Assembly (NCBI RefSeq): GCF_040513375.1
Contig: NZ_JBEVTG010000003.1
Span: forward strand, 248,001 to 312,000
Origin: Flagellimonas_B algarum
GTDB lineage: Bacteria; Bacteroidota; Bacteroidia; Flavobacteriales; Flavobacteriaceae
DNA length: 64,000 nucleotides
Reading direction: 5' to 3'
Shown here: piece after piece, positions 53,286 through 61,901 of the stretch
How positions within the stretch are numbered: position 1 is the stretch's first letter
How the letters are laid out: each line of letters opens with the position of its first letter
The notes under the pieces: model-generated
What the model saw: only the letters and a program-made list of their open reading frames with translations
What the model was told of the DNA's origin: nothing
Databases searched by the model: none
Position numbers and translations under genes: made by a program

Positions 53286-54422
53286 ATGGGATTCAAACTT
53301 GAACAAACCGTTGTTGATAAGAAGGAAGGACTCGCCTTCAACCAGCGCATGGAAATCCTTTTGCAAAAGGAAGTCACGCTTTTCGGAGGGTGGTTGAATG
53401 CCCGAAGAAAAGAGGATTTCTACACCCAGATGGGGGTGCTCCTAAAGGCCGGGGTGCATTTAAGGGAATCCTTGGCGATTTTTACCCAGAATCAAAAAGA
53501 GGGTAAACGGCAATCCTATTTCGAAGCCATGCTCCAAGAACTCGATAAAGGCCGTAGCCTTTCTGAAATCGTAGCCGACAGAAAGGAATTCTCGGAATAC
53601 GAACGCTATTCGATACACATTGGGGAACAAAGCGGGACCCTAGCCAAGGTGGTCGAGCAATTGGCCCTGTTTTACAAGCGGAAAAACGATCAAGGACGCA
53701 ATGTTCGCAACGCGCTTACCTATCCGGTGATCATTTTGTGTACCGCAATTTTGGTGGTGGTTTTCATGCTGCGTATGGTCGTTCCCATGTTCGAGGATAT
53801 TTTTCGGCAGAACGGGGTCGAGCTACCGGCGATCACCAAAGGGATCATTGCCGCTTCGAATTTCGTTAAAGACTACGGAACTGCGCTGTTGTTCGCCATG
53901 TTCGCCTTATGGATCTTGAAACGCTTCGTTTTAAACGGAAAAGAGTTTGAACGAAGAAAACAAAAACTATATCTAAAATTACCCATACTGGGCCCCTTTT
54001 TGAAAACCTTCTATCTGGCGCAATTCACCCAGGCGGTCGCCTTGTTGACCGCATCCAAGGTACCGATCGTTGAAAGCATCCGAATGGCGCGTAGGATGAT
54101 CGCTTTCTATCCGCTTCAAAATTCACTTGAACGAATGGAAGATCGGATTTTGAAAGGGGTTAGTTTAAGTGATAGTTTTAAGGGGGATACCCTTTTCGAT
54201 AGCAAAATGGCCTCTCTGATCAAAGTGGCCGAAGAAACGAACCAGACCGAATTCATTTTCGAGCGGTTGAATGGGCAATACGCGACCGAACTCGAGCAAA
54301 AATCAAAGATGATCGCCACCTTATTGGAACCCTTCATTATCGTTGCTATCGGTTTCTTTGTCGGCGTGATCTTAGTGGCCATGTACCTGCCCATGTTCAA
54401 ATTGAGCAGTGTATTGGGCTAG
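53286..54422 (+). CDS. GspF/PilC-type inner membrane platform protein
   Basis: 378 residues from ATG 53286; a TTG at 53277 overlapping the upstream stop would add three. Two repeated T2SSF domains each carry helical bundles: FYTQMGVLLKAGVHLRESLAIF in the first and FTQAVALLTASKVPIVESIRMA in the second. Membrane segments lie at about 155-175, 205-220 and 350-370. It is the platform for the ATPase encoded at 28216. Last gene of the second half-operon. Confidence 0.92.
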   Translation: MGFKLEQTVVDKKEGLAFNQRMEILLQKEVTLFGGWLNARRKEDFYTQMGVLLKAGVHLRESLAIFTQNQKEGKRQSYFEAMLQELDKGRSLSEIVADRKEFSEYERYSIHIGEQSGTLAKVVEQLALFYKRKNDQGRNVRNALTYPVIILCTAILVVVFMLRMVVPMFEDIFRQNGVELPAITKGIIAASNFVKDYGTALLFAMFALWILKRFVLNGKEFERRKQKLYLKLPILGPFLKTFYLAQFTQAVALLTASKVPIVESIRMARRMIAFYPLQNSLERMEDRILKGVSLSDSFKGDTLFDSKMASLIKVAEETNQTEFIFERLNGQYATELEQKSKMIATLLEPFIIVAIGFFVGVILVAMYLPMFKLSSVLG

Positions 54423-54435
54423 GGGCTACCACAAT

Positions 54436-54786
54436 TCAATTGAACCAAACCGCATAGCGTTTCCGTCGCAATTCTTTTGCCAAGATCTCTTCCATTTTCA
54501 AGGCTTCGGCGCGCGTGGCCATGGGGGCGATATGGTTGTATAAGCTGGGCCGGAGGTACAGCCCGTACTTTTGCACGAGATTGGAAGCGAGTTTATGTCC
54601 TTTAGCATTGCGATACCCGGTTTTGTGTTGTAAGAACCGTTCTTTAGGGGTTTTGCTGGTCATGCCTACGTATAGGCATTGCAGCACGCCATTGAACTGC
54701 GGATTCGCATTCCTAAAGCGGTGGTTCTCGGTAAAGACCTTTTTCGACAATTCCACTACGTATACGCGATATTGGGTTTTGGGCAT
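54436..54786 (-). CDS. GIY-YIG-like nuclease-domain protein
   Basis: 116 residues. YRVYVVEL and LQCLYVGMTSKTPKERFLQHK give the two beta strands and the conserved Arg of the GIY-YIG fold, with Tyr positions modified (VYVV and LYVG). A Glu-rich helix (RAEALKMEEILAKELRRKR) near the end would supply the metal-binding Glu. Small stand-alone proteins of this type are of unknown DNA-processing role. It converges on the GspF gene. Confidence 0.7.
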   Translation of the reverse strand: MPKTQYRVYVVELSKKVFTENHRFRNANPQFNGVLQCLYVGMTSKTPKERFLQHKTGYRNAKGHKLASNLVQKYGLYLRPSLYNHIAPMATRAEALKMEEILAKELRRKRYAVWFN

Positions 54787-54821
54787 GGTTCCGATTGAAC
54801 CTTGAAATTACCAAATCCCAC

Positions 54822-55619
54822 TTATTCCAGCAATCGTTCGATGTCGGTTTCCTTTAGACGCAAGGTCATGACCATAGCTTTGCCTTTGCTTCGATACGAA
54901 CCGGAGTTGGAATCCCGTTTCGAAAATGCGGCTTCATAGAGTTTCCGTGCCCCTTCTTTTGGACTTCTAAAAAAAAGCTTGCGAATGGGCTTCAACCAAA
55001 AAGGCATGCCTTTGCTAGCGGTCATTTTGGTTTTGATCGCCCCTGGATCGGCACTGATGATATTGACATCGGGCCATAAGCGGTCAAGATAATCCATGAG
55101 CAAGACCATCATTAATTTCGAGTCCATATAAGAACCGGTCAGTTTGCTGAATTTTTTTGGATTTTTGAATCCTTCGATGTCAAATGCGATTTTCTTTTGA
55201 AGACCCGTGGTAGCCGTATTCACTACAGTAGGGGAGTTCGATTTTGAAAGTAAGGGATACAGGGCTTCGGTCAGCAAGTAAGGACTAATGGCATTGACTT
55301 CCAATTGAAGTTCATTACCGCGTTTCGAACGGTAAAGTTTGTCGGTCAAAACCCCGGCGTTGTTGAATAGTACATCGATTTTAGGCCAGGCATTGGTGAT
55401 TTCCCGGCTCACCTTCGCTAAGGCATCCCGATCTCCTAGATCCGCAAAAAAATAATGGATATTCGTGCTGTTGCCCAATAGCGCCATGGTTTCAAGTTTT
55501 CGTTTTTCGTTGCGTAACAGCAAACCGATGGTATGCCCCTGCTTCAAAAGCATTTTGGTGAGTTCGAGCCCCATTCCGGAGTGTCCGCCGGTCAATACGA
55601 TGTGTTTATGTTCTTTCAT
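54822..55619 (-). CDS. short-chain dehydrogenase/reductase
   Basis: 265 residues with a Rossmann start (VLTGGHSGMGLELTKML; TGxxxGxG), NNAG in VLFNNAGVL and the catalytic YMDSK (YxxxK). It oxidises or reduces a small alcohol or ketone with NAD(P). Substrate is not given by the sequence. The start overlaps the stop of the FMN reductase gene by four bases. Confidence 0.9.
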   Translation of the reverse strand: MKEHKHIVLTGGHSGMGLELTKMLLKQGHTIGLLLRNEKRKLETMALLGNSTNIHYFFADLGDRDALAKVSREITNAWPKIDVLFNNAGVLTDKLYRSKRGNELQLEVNAISPYLLTEALYPLLSKSNSPTVVNTATTGLQKKIAFDIEGFKNPKKFSKLTGSYMDSKLMMVLLMDYLDRLWPDVNIISADPGAIKTKMTASKGMPFWLKPIRKLFFRSPKEGARKLYEAAFSKRDSNSGSYRSKGKAMVMTLRLKETDIERLLE

Positions 55620-56164
55620 GGTGTTGTATCTAAATGATCTTGGAATTTTTGCAAGGCCTCCTTAAACTGTTGATGGGCCAATGGATCGATGATTTCCCCT
55701 TGATCAAAGTAATGGTTGAAGGAGGGCAAGTGATAGCTCGCGATGATTTGGGCCCCGAACAATGGAAAAAGATATTCGGAAACCTTCATCACATAAGACC
55801 CTTTTCTTCGGCTAGGACTGGTGCCGATCAGGAACATCGGTTTATTGTGCCAAACATTCGGTGTTGCTATTCTTGACATCCAATCCCATAAATTTTTGAA
55901 GGCGCTGGTATATAGCCCGTTGTATTCGGCCAATGAGATTACGATACCATCACTAGCTTTGATCGATTCAGCGAACAGCACTGCACTGGAAGGGACTCCA
56001 TTCACTTTTTCATCGTCAACAGCATAAACCGGTAATTCAAAATCACACAGATCCATAACCTGGACGGAAACACCCCGAAGCTGACTTGCGGCGTATTGGG
56101 CGAATTTTTTGTTGATGGATGATCGGCTGTTGGAAGCCCCGAAAGCAAGGATTTTCCTTCTCAT
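55616..56164 (-). CDS. NADPH-dependent FMN reductase family protein
   Basis: 182 residues with a flavodoxin-like fold: ILAFGASNSRSSINKKFA binds the FMN phosphate, and SLAEYNGLYTSAFKNLWDW is the family's second signature. Such enzymes reduce quinones, azo compounds or flavins with NAD(P)H. It is coupled to the SDR gene downstream. Confidence 0.88.
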   Translation of the reverse strand: MRRKILAFGASNSRSSINKKFAQYAASQLRGVSVQVMDLCDFELPVYAVDDEKVNGVPSSAVLFAESIKASDGIVISLAEYNGLYTSAFKNLWDWMSRIATPNVWHNKPMFLIGTSPSRRKGSYVMKVSEYLFPLFGAQIIASYHLPSFNHYFDQGEIIDPLAHQQFKEALQKFQDHLDTTP

Positions 56165-56244
56165 CTATAAATTTTGTGTTTCATGTTCTCATTTAAGGTC
56201 GTTTTCGAAACCTTTAGGTGCATTGGTAATCAAGGTGAATTCGA

Positions 56245-57525
56245 TTAAAAATCAAAACGGCTTACGATTTCAAGCCGTATGCCTTCCCCTTGTAATCCAT
56301 TGAAGGTCTCAATGGTGTCGTAGTTCAGTTCGGCCCCGATGGTAAAATCCCGAATCGGGGTCATGACCAGATTGCCCGAAAGCCGGTATCCCTTGGCATA
56401 GGCCAGCGGATTGAAACCATCTGGATGGTCGAGATCGAGAAAACTGGCATTAACGGTAGAGCGCGTGGTTTTCGACCACCAATGTTGATAGGCCAAGAAC
56501 CCGCCTAGAACCGCTGAGGTCTCGATTTCACCATCGGCCCTAATAATGCCATCAAGGTCTAGCACGAAACTGGAATAATAATGGGCGAAACCTTCACCGG
56601 CCTGAAAACCATAGGCGATATTGTCGTGTGGTTTAATGAACGGAAGGTTAAATCTTCCGGAGAGATGTACCGCCCCGGTGACCAAATCATCTTCCGTCGA
56701 TCGATGTTGTAAGGTCATCGCTGCCAATCGGGTATACCCCCATTTTCCACTGAGCTTATAAAAACCGACGAAGCTAGGTAAGGATTCGGAACGTTGCAGG
56801 TCGGTCTCCCCACTTAAATCGGTGGTGGGGTTTTCCAATCCCAAACCCCAAGCATTGGTTTTACGTTCACCGCGCACATAGTATATCCCTGGATTTCTTT
56901 TGCTGGGCAATCCAAGAGGTCCACCGGGATCTGCCGTTTCAGGTTGTGAGAACACATCCATAAAGCCCGACCAAAATTGGCCGAATTTCCAGTTGCCCAA
57001 CTCGGCGACCGCATGCCGCAGACGCAAACCGTAGTCGTTGACGAATTCTCCGTTCTGCGCAGGATTGAAAAAATCGAACTCCAAAAATACCCTGAACTCC
57101 CCTAATTTGGTTGGACTCCGGTAATCAAAATTCACTTTGGAAAACCGCACATGGGTACGAAATTGCTGTTCTTCATCATCGACCGAACCGTCTAGGGGAA
57201 TGGTCGGTTGGAAACTGATGTCTTGAAAGCCAAGGTTATCAAAATCATAGTTGGTGTTGACGATCACATTGCCACCCACCCTGAAGGCCCCTTGGGTACC
57301 CGGTACTTGGATCGAACGGTCAAAAGTACCACGGGTGACCACGGCGTCATCAGGAAAGCGGCCCAGCGGTTGCCGTGATTTTTCACGAATACTATCGTTG
57401 GCTTGTTGTTGGTCTTGACCGTAAAAACACTGAACTGTCGAAACCAACATGAGCAGTGCGGCTAACATGCCTTTTCGGATAGGGATAAACCGCTTTTTCA
57501 TGCCATGAATAATGCGTTTTTTCAT
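56245..57525 (-). CDS. DcaP-like outer membrane porin
   Basis: 426 residues. A signal peptide (AALLMLVSTVQCFYGQ) is followed by a short periplasmic part and a long barrel. IQVPGTQGAFRVGGNVIVN and the WKFGQFWSGFMDVFSQPE segment fit the DcaP family, which in Acinetobacter was found in dicarboxylate catabolism. It should allow uptake of an acidic or aromatic substrate. It precedes the FMN reductase gene by 80 bases and follows the AhpD-like gene by 28. Several start ATGs are possible (57525, 57501). Confidence 0.7.
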   Translation of the reverse strand: MKKRIIHGMKKRFIPIRKGMLAALLMLVSTVQCFYGQDQQQANDSIREKSRQPLGRFPDDAVVTRGTFDRSIQVPGTQGAFRVGGNVIVNTNYDFDNLGFQDISFQPTIPLDGSVDDEEQQFRTHVRFSKVNFDYRSPTKLGEFRVFLEFDFFNPAQNGEFVNDYGLRLRHAVAELGNWKFGQFWSGFMDVFSQPETADPGGPLGLPSKRNPGIYYVRGERKTNAWGLGLENPTTDLSGETDLQRSESLPSFVGFYKLSGKWGYTRLAAMTLQHRSTEDDLVTGAVHLSGRFNLPFIKPHDNIAYGFQAGEGFAHYYSSFVLDLDGIIRADGEIETSAVLGGFLAYQHWWSKTTRSTVNASFLDLDHPDGFNPLAYAKGYRLSGNLVMTPIRDFTIGAELNYDTIETFNGLQGEGIRLEIVSRFDF

Positions 57526-57553
57526 TGGAATAGGGATTGATGTTGTGGATAGT

Positions 57554-59461
57554 TCAAAAGTCGCTGGGGTCGATGGGATCCGTTCCGTTTTTCAACTCTT
57601 CAGCGTCGTCGATGCCATCGCCGTCGGAGTCGGCTTTGTAGGGAAAGGTGCCTTTACTCAATTCTTCCGTATTCGAAAGACCATCACCATCGATGTCGTC
57701 ATCATTTGAATCTTCGATGCCATCACGATCCGTATCGGCCCATCGTTGGGGATCTTTCGGATATCCATCATAAGCATCGGGTACCCCATCGGCATCGGAG
57801 TCTACCGCCAACGGGATGTCGACGCCCACCCAATCGGAAGCCACATCGGGGACTTCGCCTGATGCGATCTGGGCAAAGGCAGCCGCAAAAAGTTCACTCA
57901 TGTGATAGGGGCGTTGCTCATTCGGTCTTCCGAGATGCATGCCCGGATTCCACCCTTTGGGTGAAAGGTGCCGCAATGCCCATGACATGCTTTTTCGATC
58001 GGTGACCGCCACCTGTGATTGTATGGTGGTGGCCAGCCATCCGGTCAAGACACAGACGGATATGATCTCTTGTATTTCACGGTCGTTGTAGTGGCGGCGT
58101 AGTTCCTCGATATGGGCCGCCGTAGTTCTCCCCGGAATCGGTCCGGCATCCCTGGCTAATCGAAACGCGGCCTTTTCGGCCTCTGAAAATCGTGATACAT
58201 TTTCAAAATCCATGAGGTCATGGATATAGGCAATGACTTCCGGCAAGGCTGCTTCCGGGATCTCATTGTGGACAAAATCCTTCTCGAATTCTTGGTACAC
58301 CCCGAAGGCACCATGCACCTGGCAATGTACACAACCACTTGCCATTTGGTATATAAAGAACAGCGACCATTTGGTTTTTAAAGAAAGCGCCCGGTCTTTG
58401 GTCAGGGTGTAGGCATCCATCATTAGTGTTCCCAATGATGATCCCCTGGTGAATTCCAAATCCAATAGCTGCCGATCACTGAACGGATAGGTCGTTTTCT
58501 TGACCTTGGCGGGATTGAAATAGCGCCATTCGTGTTCGTTGATCAAAAAGGGCGGGGTATCCGTTTTGGGCAGGTTCGCTTTGTTCATCTCAGGCTCTTT
58601 CCACCTGAGATAGTCTACGGGATGGGCATCAAAGGGATCTTCGATACCATCCAAATCCCCATCGAAAGTAACGGGTGACACCCCATAGCCCGTAAGGTAA
58701 TTGATCCAATCGGTTTCGAATTCAGGGTCTTTGGCCGAGAGGTCGGCCCGGTTCCACCCGGTATTGATTTCTTGATATGCCTTTTCCAAGCTTTGACCGA
58801 CAAAGCCGTGTTGTCGTCGTTCTGCCGGAGTTGAAGCATTCAAGCCTGCCGACCAACCCACATCGGTCAAATGCGTTTCGGCCCACTGCAAGGTCTTTTG
58901 ATCTGTAGGAATGGGTAAAATTTGATCATGCACCACGTTGGCCGCATTGATTGCGGTCAGTTCCGTCAATTCACAGATTTGTCGATCGATAAAATGGGTA
59001 CGTAGTAAAGCGTGGGTATCGGCATTCACCGATGTGGGCACCGTTGAAGCCGCTTCGAGATAGGCATAGGCAGCCCGCATGCGGGGGTCCTTGATATTGA
59101 CGACATAGTCGGGAGACCAAAGGGATCGGATTTCTTCAGCGGGTACGCCCAAAAGTGAAAGTTGATAGGCGCTTCGGGCGATATGATGGTTGCTTTGGGC
59201 CCTGATCATTTGGAATAGGGTGAATTTCCATTTGGTGGTGGTATCGAAAAATCCGTTCGCATGTATCATGACATCGGCAATCAGGATTCCGTCGTAATAA
59301 TCCCTTAGATTACTGATATCGATTTTATGCCGGTCATAATACGTCCCATACTTCCCGATGTTTCGGTCATCCGTTTCGGTGGGTGCTTGGGATCCTTTAT
59401 TTGTTTTGGAGCAACTGGCGACGAGCAGTGCCAAAACGATGATAGTTCGCAAAGTCTTCAT
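57554..59461 (-). CDS. lipoprotein with two AhpD-like domains and calcium-binding repeats
   Basis: 635 residues from ATG 59461 (the open frame extends to 59521), lipobox VASC (Cys17). Two AhpD/carboxymuconolactone-decarboxylase-type helical domains follow. In the second, GCVHCQVHG gives Cys377-x2-Cys380-x2-His383, the redox site. In the first, the aligned positions are Ser, His and Arg (QSNHHIARSAY), so that half should be redox-inactive. The C-terminal part has thrombospondin-type-3 or EF-hand-like repeats (DSDADGVPDAYD; DTDRDGIEDSNDDD). A surface-exposed member of this family is unusual. Confidence 0.75.
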   Translation of the reverse strand: MKTLRTIIVLALLVASCSKTNKGSQAPTETDDRNIGKYGTYYDRHKIDISNLRDYYDGILIADVMIHANGFFDTTTKWKFTLFQMIRAQSNHHIARSAYQLSLLGVPAEEIRSLWSPDYVVNIKDPRMRAAYAYLEAASTVPTSVNADTHALLRTHFIDRQICELTELTAINAANVVHDQILPIPTDQKTLQWAETHLTDVGWSAGLNASTPAERRQHGFVGQSLEKAYQEINTGWNRADLSAKDPEFETDWINYLTGYGVSPVTFDGDLDGIEDPFDAHPVDYLRWKEPEMNKANLPKTDTPPFLINEHEWRYFNPAKVKKTTYPFSDRQLLDLEFTRGSSLGTLMMDAYTLTKDRALSLKTKWSLFFIYQMASGCVHCQVHGAFGVYQEFEKDFVHNEIPEAALPEVIAYIHDLMDFENVSRFSEAEKAAFRLARDAGPIPGRTTAAHIEELRRHYNDREIQEIISVCVLTGWLATTIQSQVAVTDRKSMSWALRHLSPKGWNPGMHLGRPNEQRPYHMSELFAAAFAQIASGEVPDVASDWVGVDIPLAVDSDADGVPDAYDGYPKDPQRWADTDRDGIEDSNDDDIDGDGLSNTEELSKGTFPYKADSDGDGIDDAEELKNGTDPIDPSDF

Positions 59462-59489
59462 GTCGTTGTTTTTGGTAGGTGGCAAAGTG

Positions 59490-60080
59490 TTAGTTGTTTC
59501 GTACTTGTAAGAACATCCCATTCGGGTTTACGGAATAGGTAGGCACCCCTTGAACGGCGTCCCAGTGTTCCGATAGGCGACCATCAGGACCGAAGGTGTA
59601 GATGTCGACCCCTGCATTGCCCAAGTCATTGGGATCTTCGGTATCCAGGTTTCTGAAATTGACATGGGCCATAGCCCAATTGCCCACGACCATGACCCGG
59701 TACACATCGATTTTGACCGGGTATTGGGCATTCAATCCGTGAAAGAACATGGCCAGGCCTTGGGGCCCATCGGGCAGCATCGGACTGTGCTGCACATAAT
59801 CTTCCCGCACATAGCGAAGCACTTTTTCAATTGTGGGTCGGTCAGAAAGCACTTTATAAAGTGCGATGATATGTTGTGCTTTTTGTCGTTCGGCAGAAGT
59901 CTTGGCAATGATTTGTGTCGTAAACCGCTTTGGCAAGGTATTCCGTTGGCTCATTTCTTGATCCGCCGAGGTCATCGGTGGGGGTCGGTCGCCCTCATTT
60001 GCCTGGGCATGGCTATGTTCGGTGTGGAGGAGCAAAAAACACAAGCACATCCCGATAGTGAAGATGGAAGTTCCTTTCAT
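59490..60080 (-). CDS. secreted SnoaL/NTF2-like protein
   Basis: 196 residues with a signal peptide ending at SHAQ. The mature domain has EDYVQHSPMLPDGPQGLAMFF and DIYTFGPDGRLSEHWDAVQGVP, as in SnoaL-like polyketide cyclase relatives of the NTF2 fold. Many members are of unknown function. It is transcribed toward the AhpD-like gene, 28 bases away, and begins just downstream of a seven-base inverted repeat. Confidence 0.8.
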   Translation of the reverse strand: MKGTSIFTIGMCLCFLLLHTEHSHAQANEGDRPPPMTSADQEMSQRNTLPKRFTTQIIAKTSAERQKAQHIIALYKVLSDRPTIEKVLRYVREDYVQHSPMLPDGPQGLAMFFHGLNAQYPVKIDVYRVMVVGNWAMAHVNFRNLDTEDPNDLGNAGVDIYTFGPDGRLSEHWDAVQGVPTYSVNPNGMFLQVRNN

Positions 60081-60115
60081 AATCTGCTTATTTAATGGTT
60101 ATACTCTGGTTGTTG

Positions 60116-60134
60116 TATGGCGAAATCCGCCATA
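60116..60134. promoter_or_regulatory. 7-bp inverted repeat upstream of the SnoaL-like gene
   Basis: TATGGCG (60116-60122) and CGCCATA (60128-60134) are perfect inverted copies with a five-base spacer, 36 bases before the start at 60080. Suitable as a repressor site for the catabolic set downstream; no regulator gene is nearby. Confidence 0.4.
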
Positions 60135-60305
60135 ATGCTTCTTATGCAAATTAGAGCAGGGTCGGCAGCAGTAGCTTGAATTAATTCAATAAAGCCGGAA
60201 ATCCATCACAAGACAATGGATATGGCAGCTATCCTATTAATTTCAGCATCGGTATCGGGATTCGGACAACCAAGTCCATGCTTTTGTAATGGGGAGGCAT
60301 GTACC

Positions 60306-60337
60306 AAAAAAGACAGCCCCCTTCAGGGCTGCCTTTC
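60306..60337 (-). terminator. intrinsic terminator after the carotenoid oxygenase gene
   Basis: On the minus strand CAGCCC (60331-60326) pairs with GGGCTG (60319-60314), followed by a T-rich stretch that is A-rich on the plus strand (60306-60311). Six-base GC stem; fits the end of the transcript from 61781. Confidence 0.75.
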
Positions 60338-60404
60338 TCCAAACTTGAATTGAAACTAAAAAATACAGGAACTGCTTTTTCTTATAATTGTTCGTAAACC
60401 ACGA

Positions 60405-61781
60405 TCATAATCCACCCATATTCGGGAACCATCCACCATGGGTGCCGATCGGAATATGGGTTTCGGGTATCCAGATACTCGCCACGGGATCTCCGGAAAA
60501 ATCCTTTCCGTTCAATATGACCATTCGCGAACGATGTACTTCGGGTTGGTAGACAAAGCCGACAAGCCAGCCGTCATCCTCTTCGATGGCTCCGGGTCGT
60601 GGTATAAAAGTCAACTCACCGGCCTTACCACCACCAAAGTGCTGATGTTCCACTTTGCCGGTTAGGTGGTCGACCTTGACCGCTCCTTCGAACATGGGTT
60701 CTAAAGTAGCGATGATCGCATAACCATATCGGTAGTGACGACCCTCGACAAATGGATTGATTTTAGGGAAGTCAAGCGGGAGGTCCACTTTCCGTTCTTC
60801 TTTGCCTTGAGACGTATTACCATTTAAGGAAAAGGTCCAACGATCGATGGTAGGTGCGGTATCGCCCAAGGGGCCGAATAGGTCTCTATCTGCAGCACGT
60901 TCGTAGCGACTGACATCGATTATGATCTCTTCGTTTTCGGTTTCATAAGCGTTCATCGGATGATACACATAACAGGATGCTACTTCGAACCATTGTATAT
61001 CGTCAGCGGTTCCCTGCTTGGGTAGGATGCCTACGCGCCCAGGTTTGTCGGCCTTCCATTTAATCGGTAAGGTGGTCATACCCATTAGACTAGGATCGAA
61101 GACCACGTTTAGGTCATAGATGACCACATAGTTTTTGGTAATCGACATGTCGTGGATCTGGGTCGCTCCGGTCAAGGGTACCTTGACTTGGTTTAAAAGC
61201 TCACCGTCTTCGGTTAACCTTAAGTATAGGGCATGGCCCCGAAGCGCCTGATTGTAAATGACCGCATGCACATCACCCTCATCGGGATCGATCTTATGGT
61301 GTCCGGTATACCCATATTGTAAGATTCCGTTCAAGTCACTTCTGGCAATGGTTTCCAAATGGGGCCCTAATTCGACAAGGTTAGGACCTGCTTCTATGGA
61401 AGCGTACAGTTTATTCGCGAAGAGCACTACGTTGGTATTCGGTGAAGCATCAATCTCGTGGGCAATCGGCCCTCCGGGATCTTGCTCCCCGAGCACTTCG
61501 GCAACATTACCCGCCCTAATGATACGGTTGCGGTACCACAGGGCCTTGCCTTCTTTTAAACGAACGCCGTGTACCATACCATGGCCACTGAAATAATGGT
61601 GGTGGGGGGTTACTTCCCCAATATGGTTGGGTCCGTTACGTACATACAACCCGTTCAGCGATTCAGGAATCTGCCCTTCGACCCGTAACTCAAGGTGGGT
61701 CGATTCGGTTTGTATGGGCATCAACGGAACCCGTTGGTAGCGTTCGTTATTCGGATAGCCTTCATGGATAATATTTTTCAT
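60405..61781 (-). CDS. carotenoid oxygenase family protein (carotenoid or lignostilbene cleavage)
   Basis: 458 residues. The four Fe(II)-binding histidines of the family are visible: His161 in YTGHHKIDP, His210 in QIHDMSIT, His274 in YVYHPMNAYE, and His448 in IGTHGGWFP. Seven-bladed propeller segments (NGLYVRNGPN; YFSGHGMVHGVRL) agree. Members cleave double bonds of carotenoids or of stilbenes. Neighbours (porin, SnoaL-like, SDR, flavin reductase) fit either a catabolic or an apocarotenoid pathway; the sequence does not decide. No signal peptide. Confidence 0.92.
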   Translation of the reverse strand: MKNIIHEGYPNNERYQRVPLMPIQTESTHLELRVEGQIPESLNGLYVRNGPNHIGEVTPHHHYFSGHGMVHGVRLKEGKALWYRNRIIRAGNVAEVLGEQDPGGPIAHEIDASPNTNVVLFANKLYASIEAGPNLVELGPHLETIARSDLNGILQYGYTGHHKIDPDEGDVHAVIYNQALRGHALYLRLTEDGELLNQVKVPLTGATQIHDMSITKNYVVIYDLNVVFDPSLMGMTTLPIKWKADKPGRVGILPKQGTADDIQWFEVASCYVYHPMNAYETENEEIIIDVSRYERAADRDLFGPLGDTAPTIDRWTFSLNGNTSQGKEERKVDLPLDFPKINPFVEGRHYRYGYAIIATLEPMFEGAVKVDHLTGKVEHQHFGGGKAGELTFIPRPGAIEEDDGWLVGFVYQPEVHRSRMVILNGKDFSGDPVASIWIPETHIPIGTHGGWFPNMGGL

Positions 61782-61805
61782 AGTATTTGATTTTGTTAGG
61801 ATTCA

Positions 61806-61831
61806 AAGTGGATCCTTTCGGATTACCACTT
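61806..61831 (-). terminator. hairpin between the CotH-like gene and the carotenoid oxygenase gene
   Basis: AAGTGGATCC (61806-61815) pairs with GGAT-CCACTT (61820-61831) with a two-base bulge and a four-base loop. On the minus strand a TTT follows. It may end the transcript of the gene stopping at 61902. Confidence 0.45.
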
Positions 61832-61901
61832 AAAACTAGGGGCTACACTTTTCCTGGAAATCGAACTAATTCAAGAAATACCTGCTAACACCATTGCGAT
61901 G

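Larger units (their letters stand above)
60081..60404. other. 324-base intergenic region with operator-like repeat and terminator
   Basis: Between the carotenoid-oxygenase stop and the SnoaL-like start, both read on the minus strand. It holds the inverted repeat at 60116-60134 and the terminator at 60306-60337. A 45-codon plus-strand frame at 60216-60353 overlaps the terminator and is considered chance. Confidence 0.45.

Noticed and set aside
60216..60353. 45-codon plus-strand frame with Cys residues and a hydrophobic beginning
   Set aside because: It overlaps the minus-strand terminator, has no promoter or neighbour in the same direction and lacks a charged signal start.
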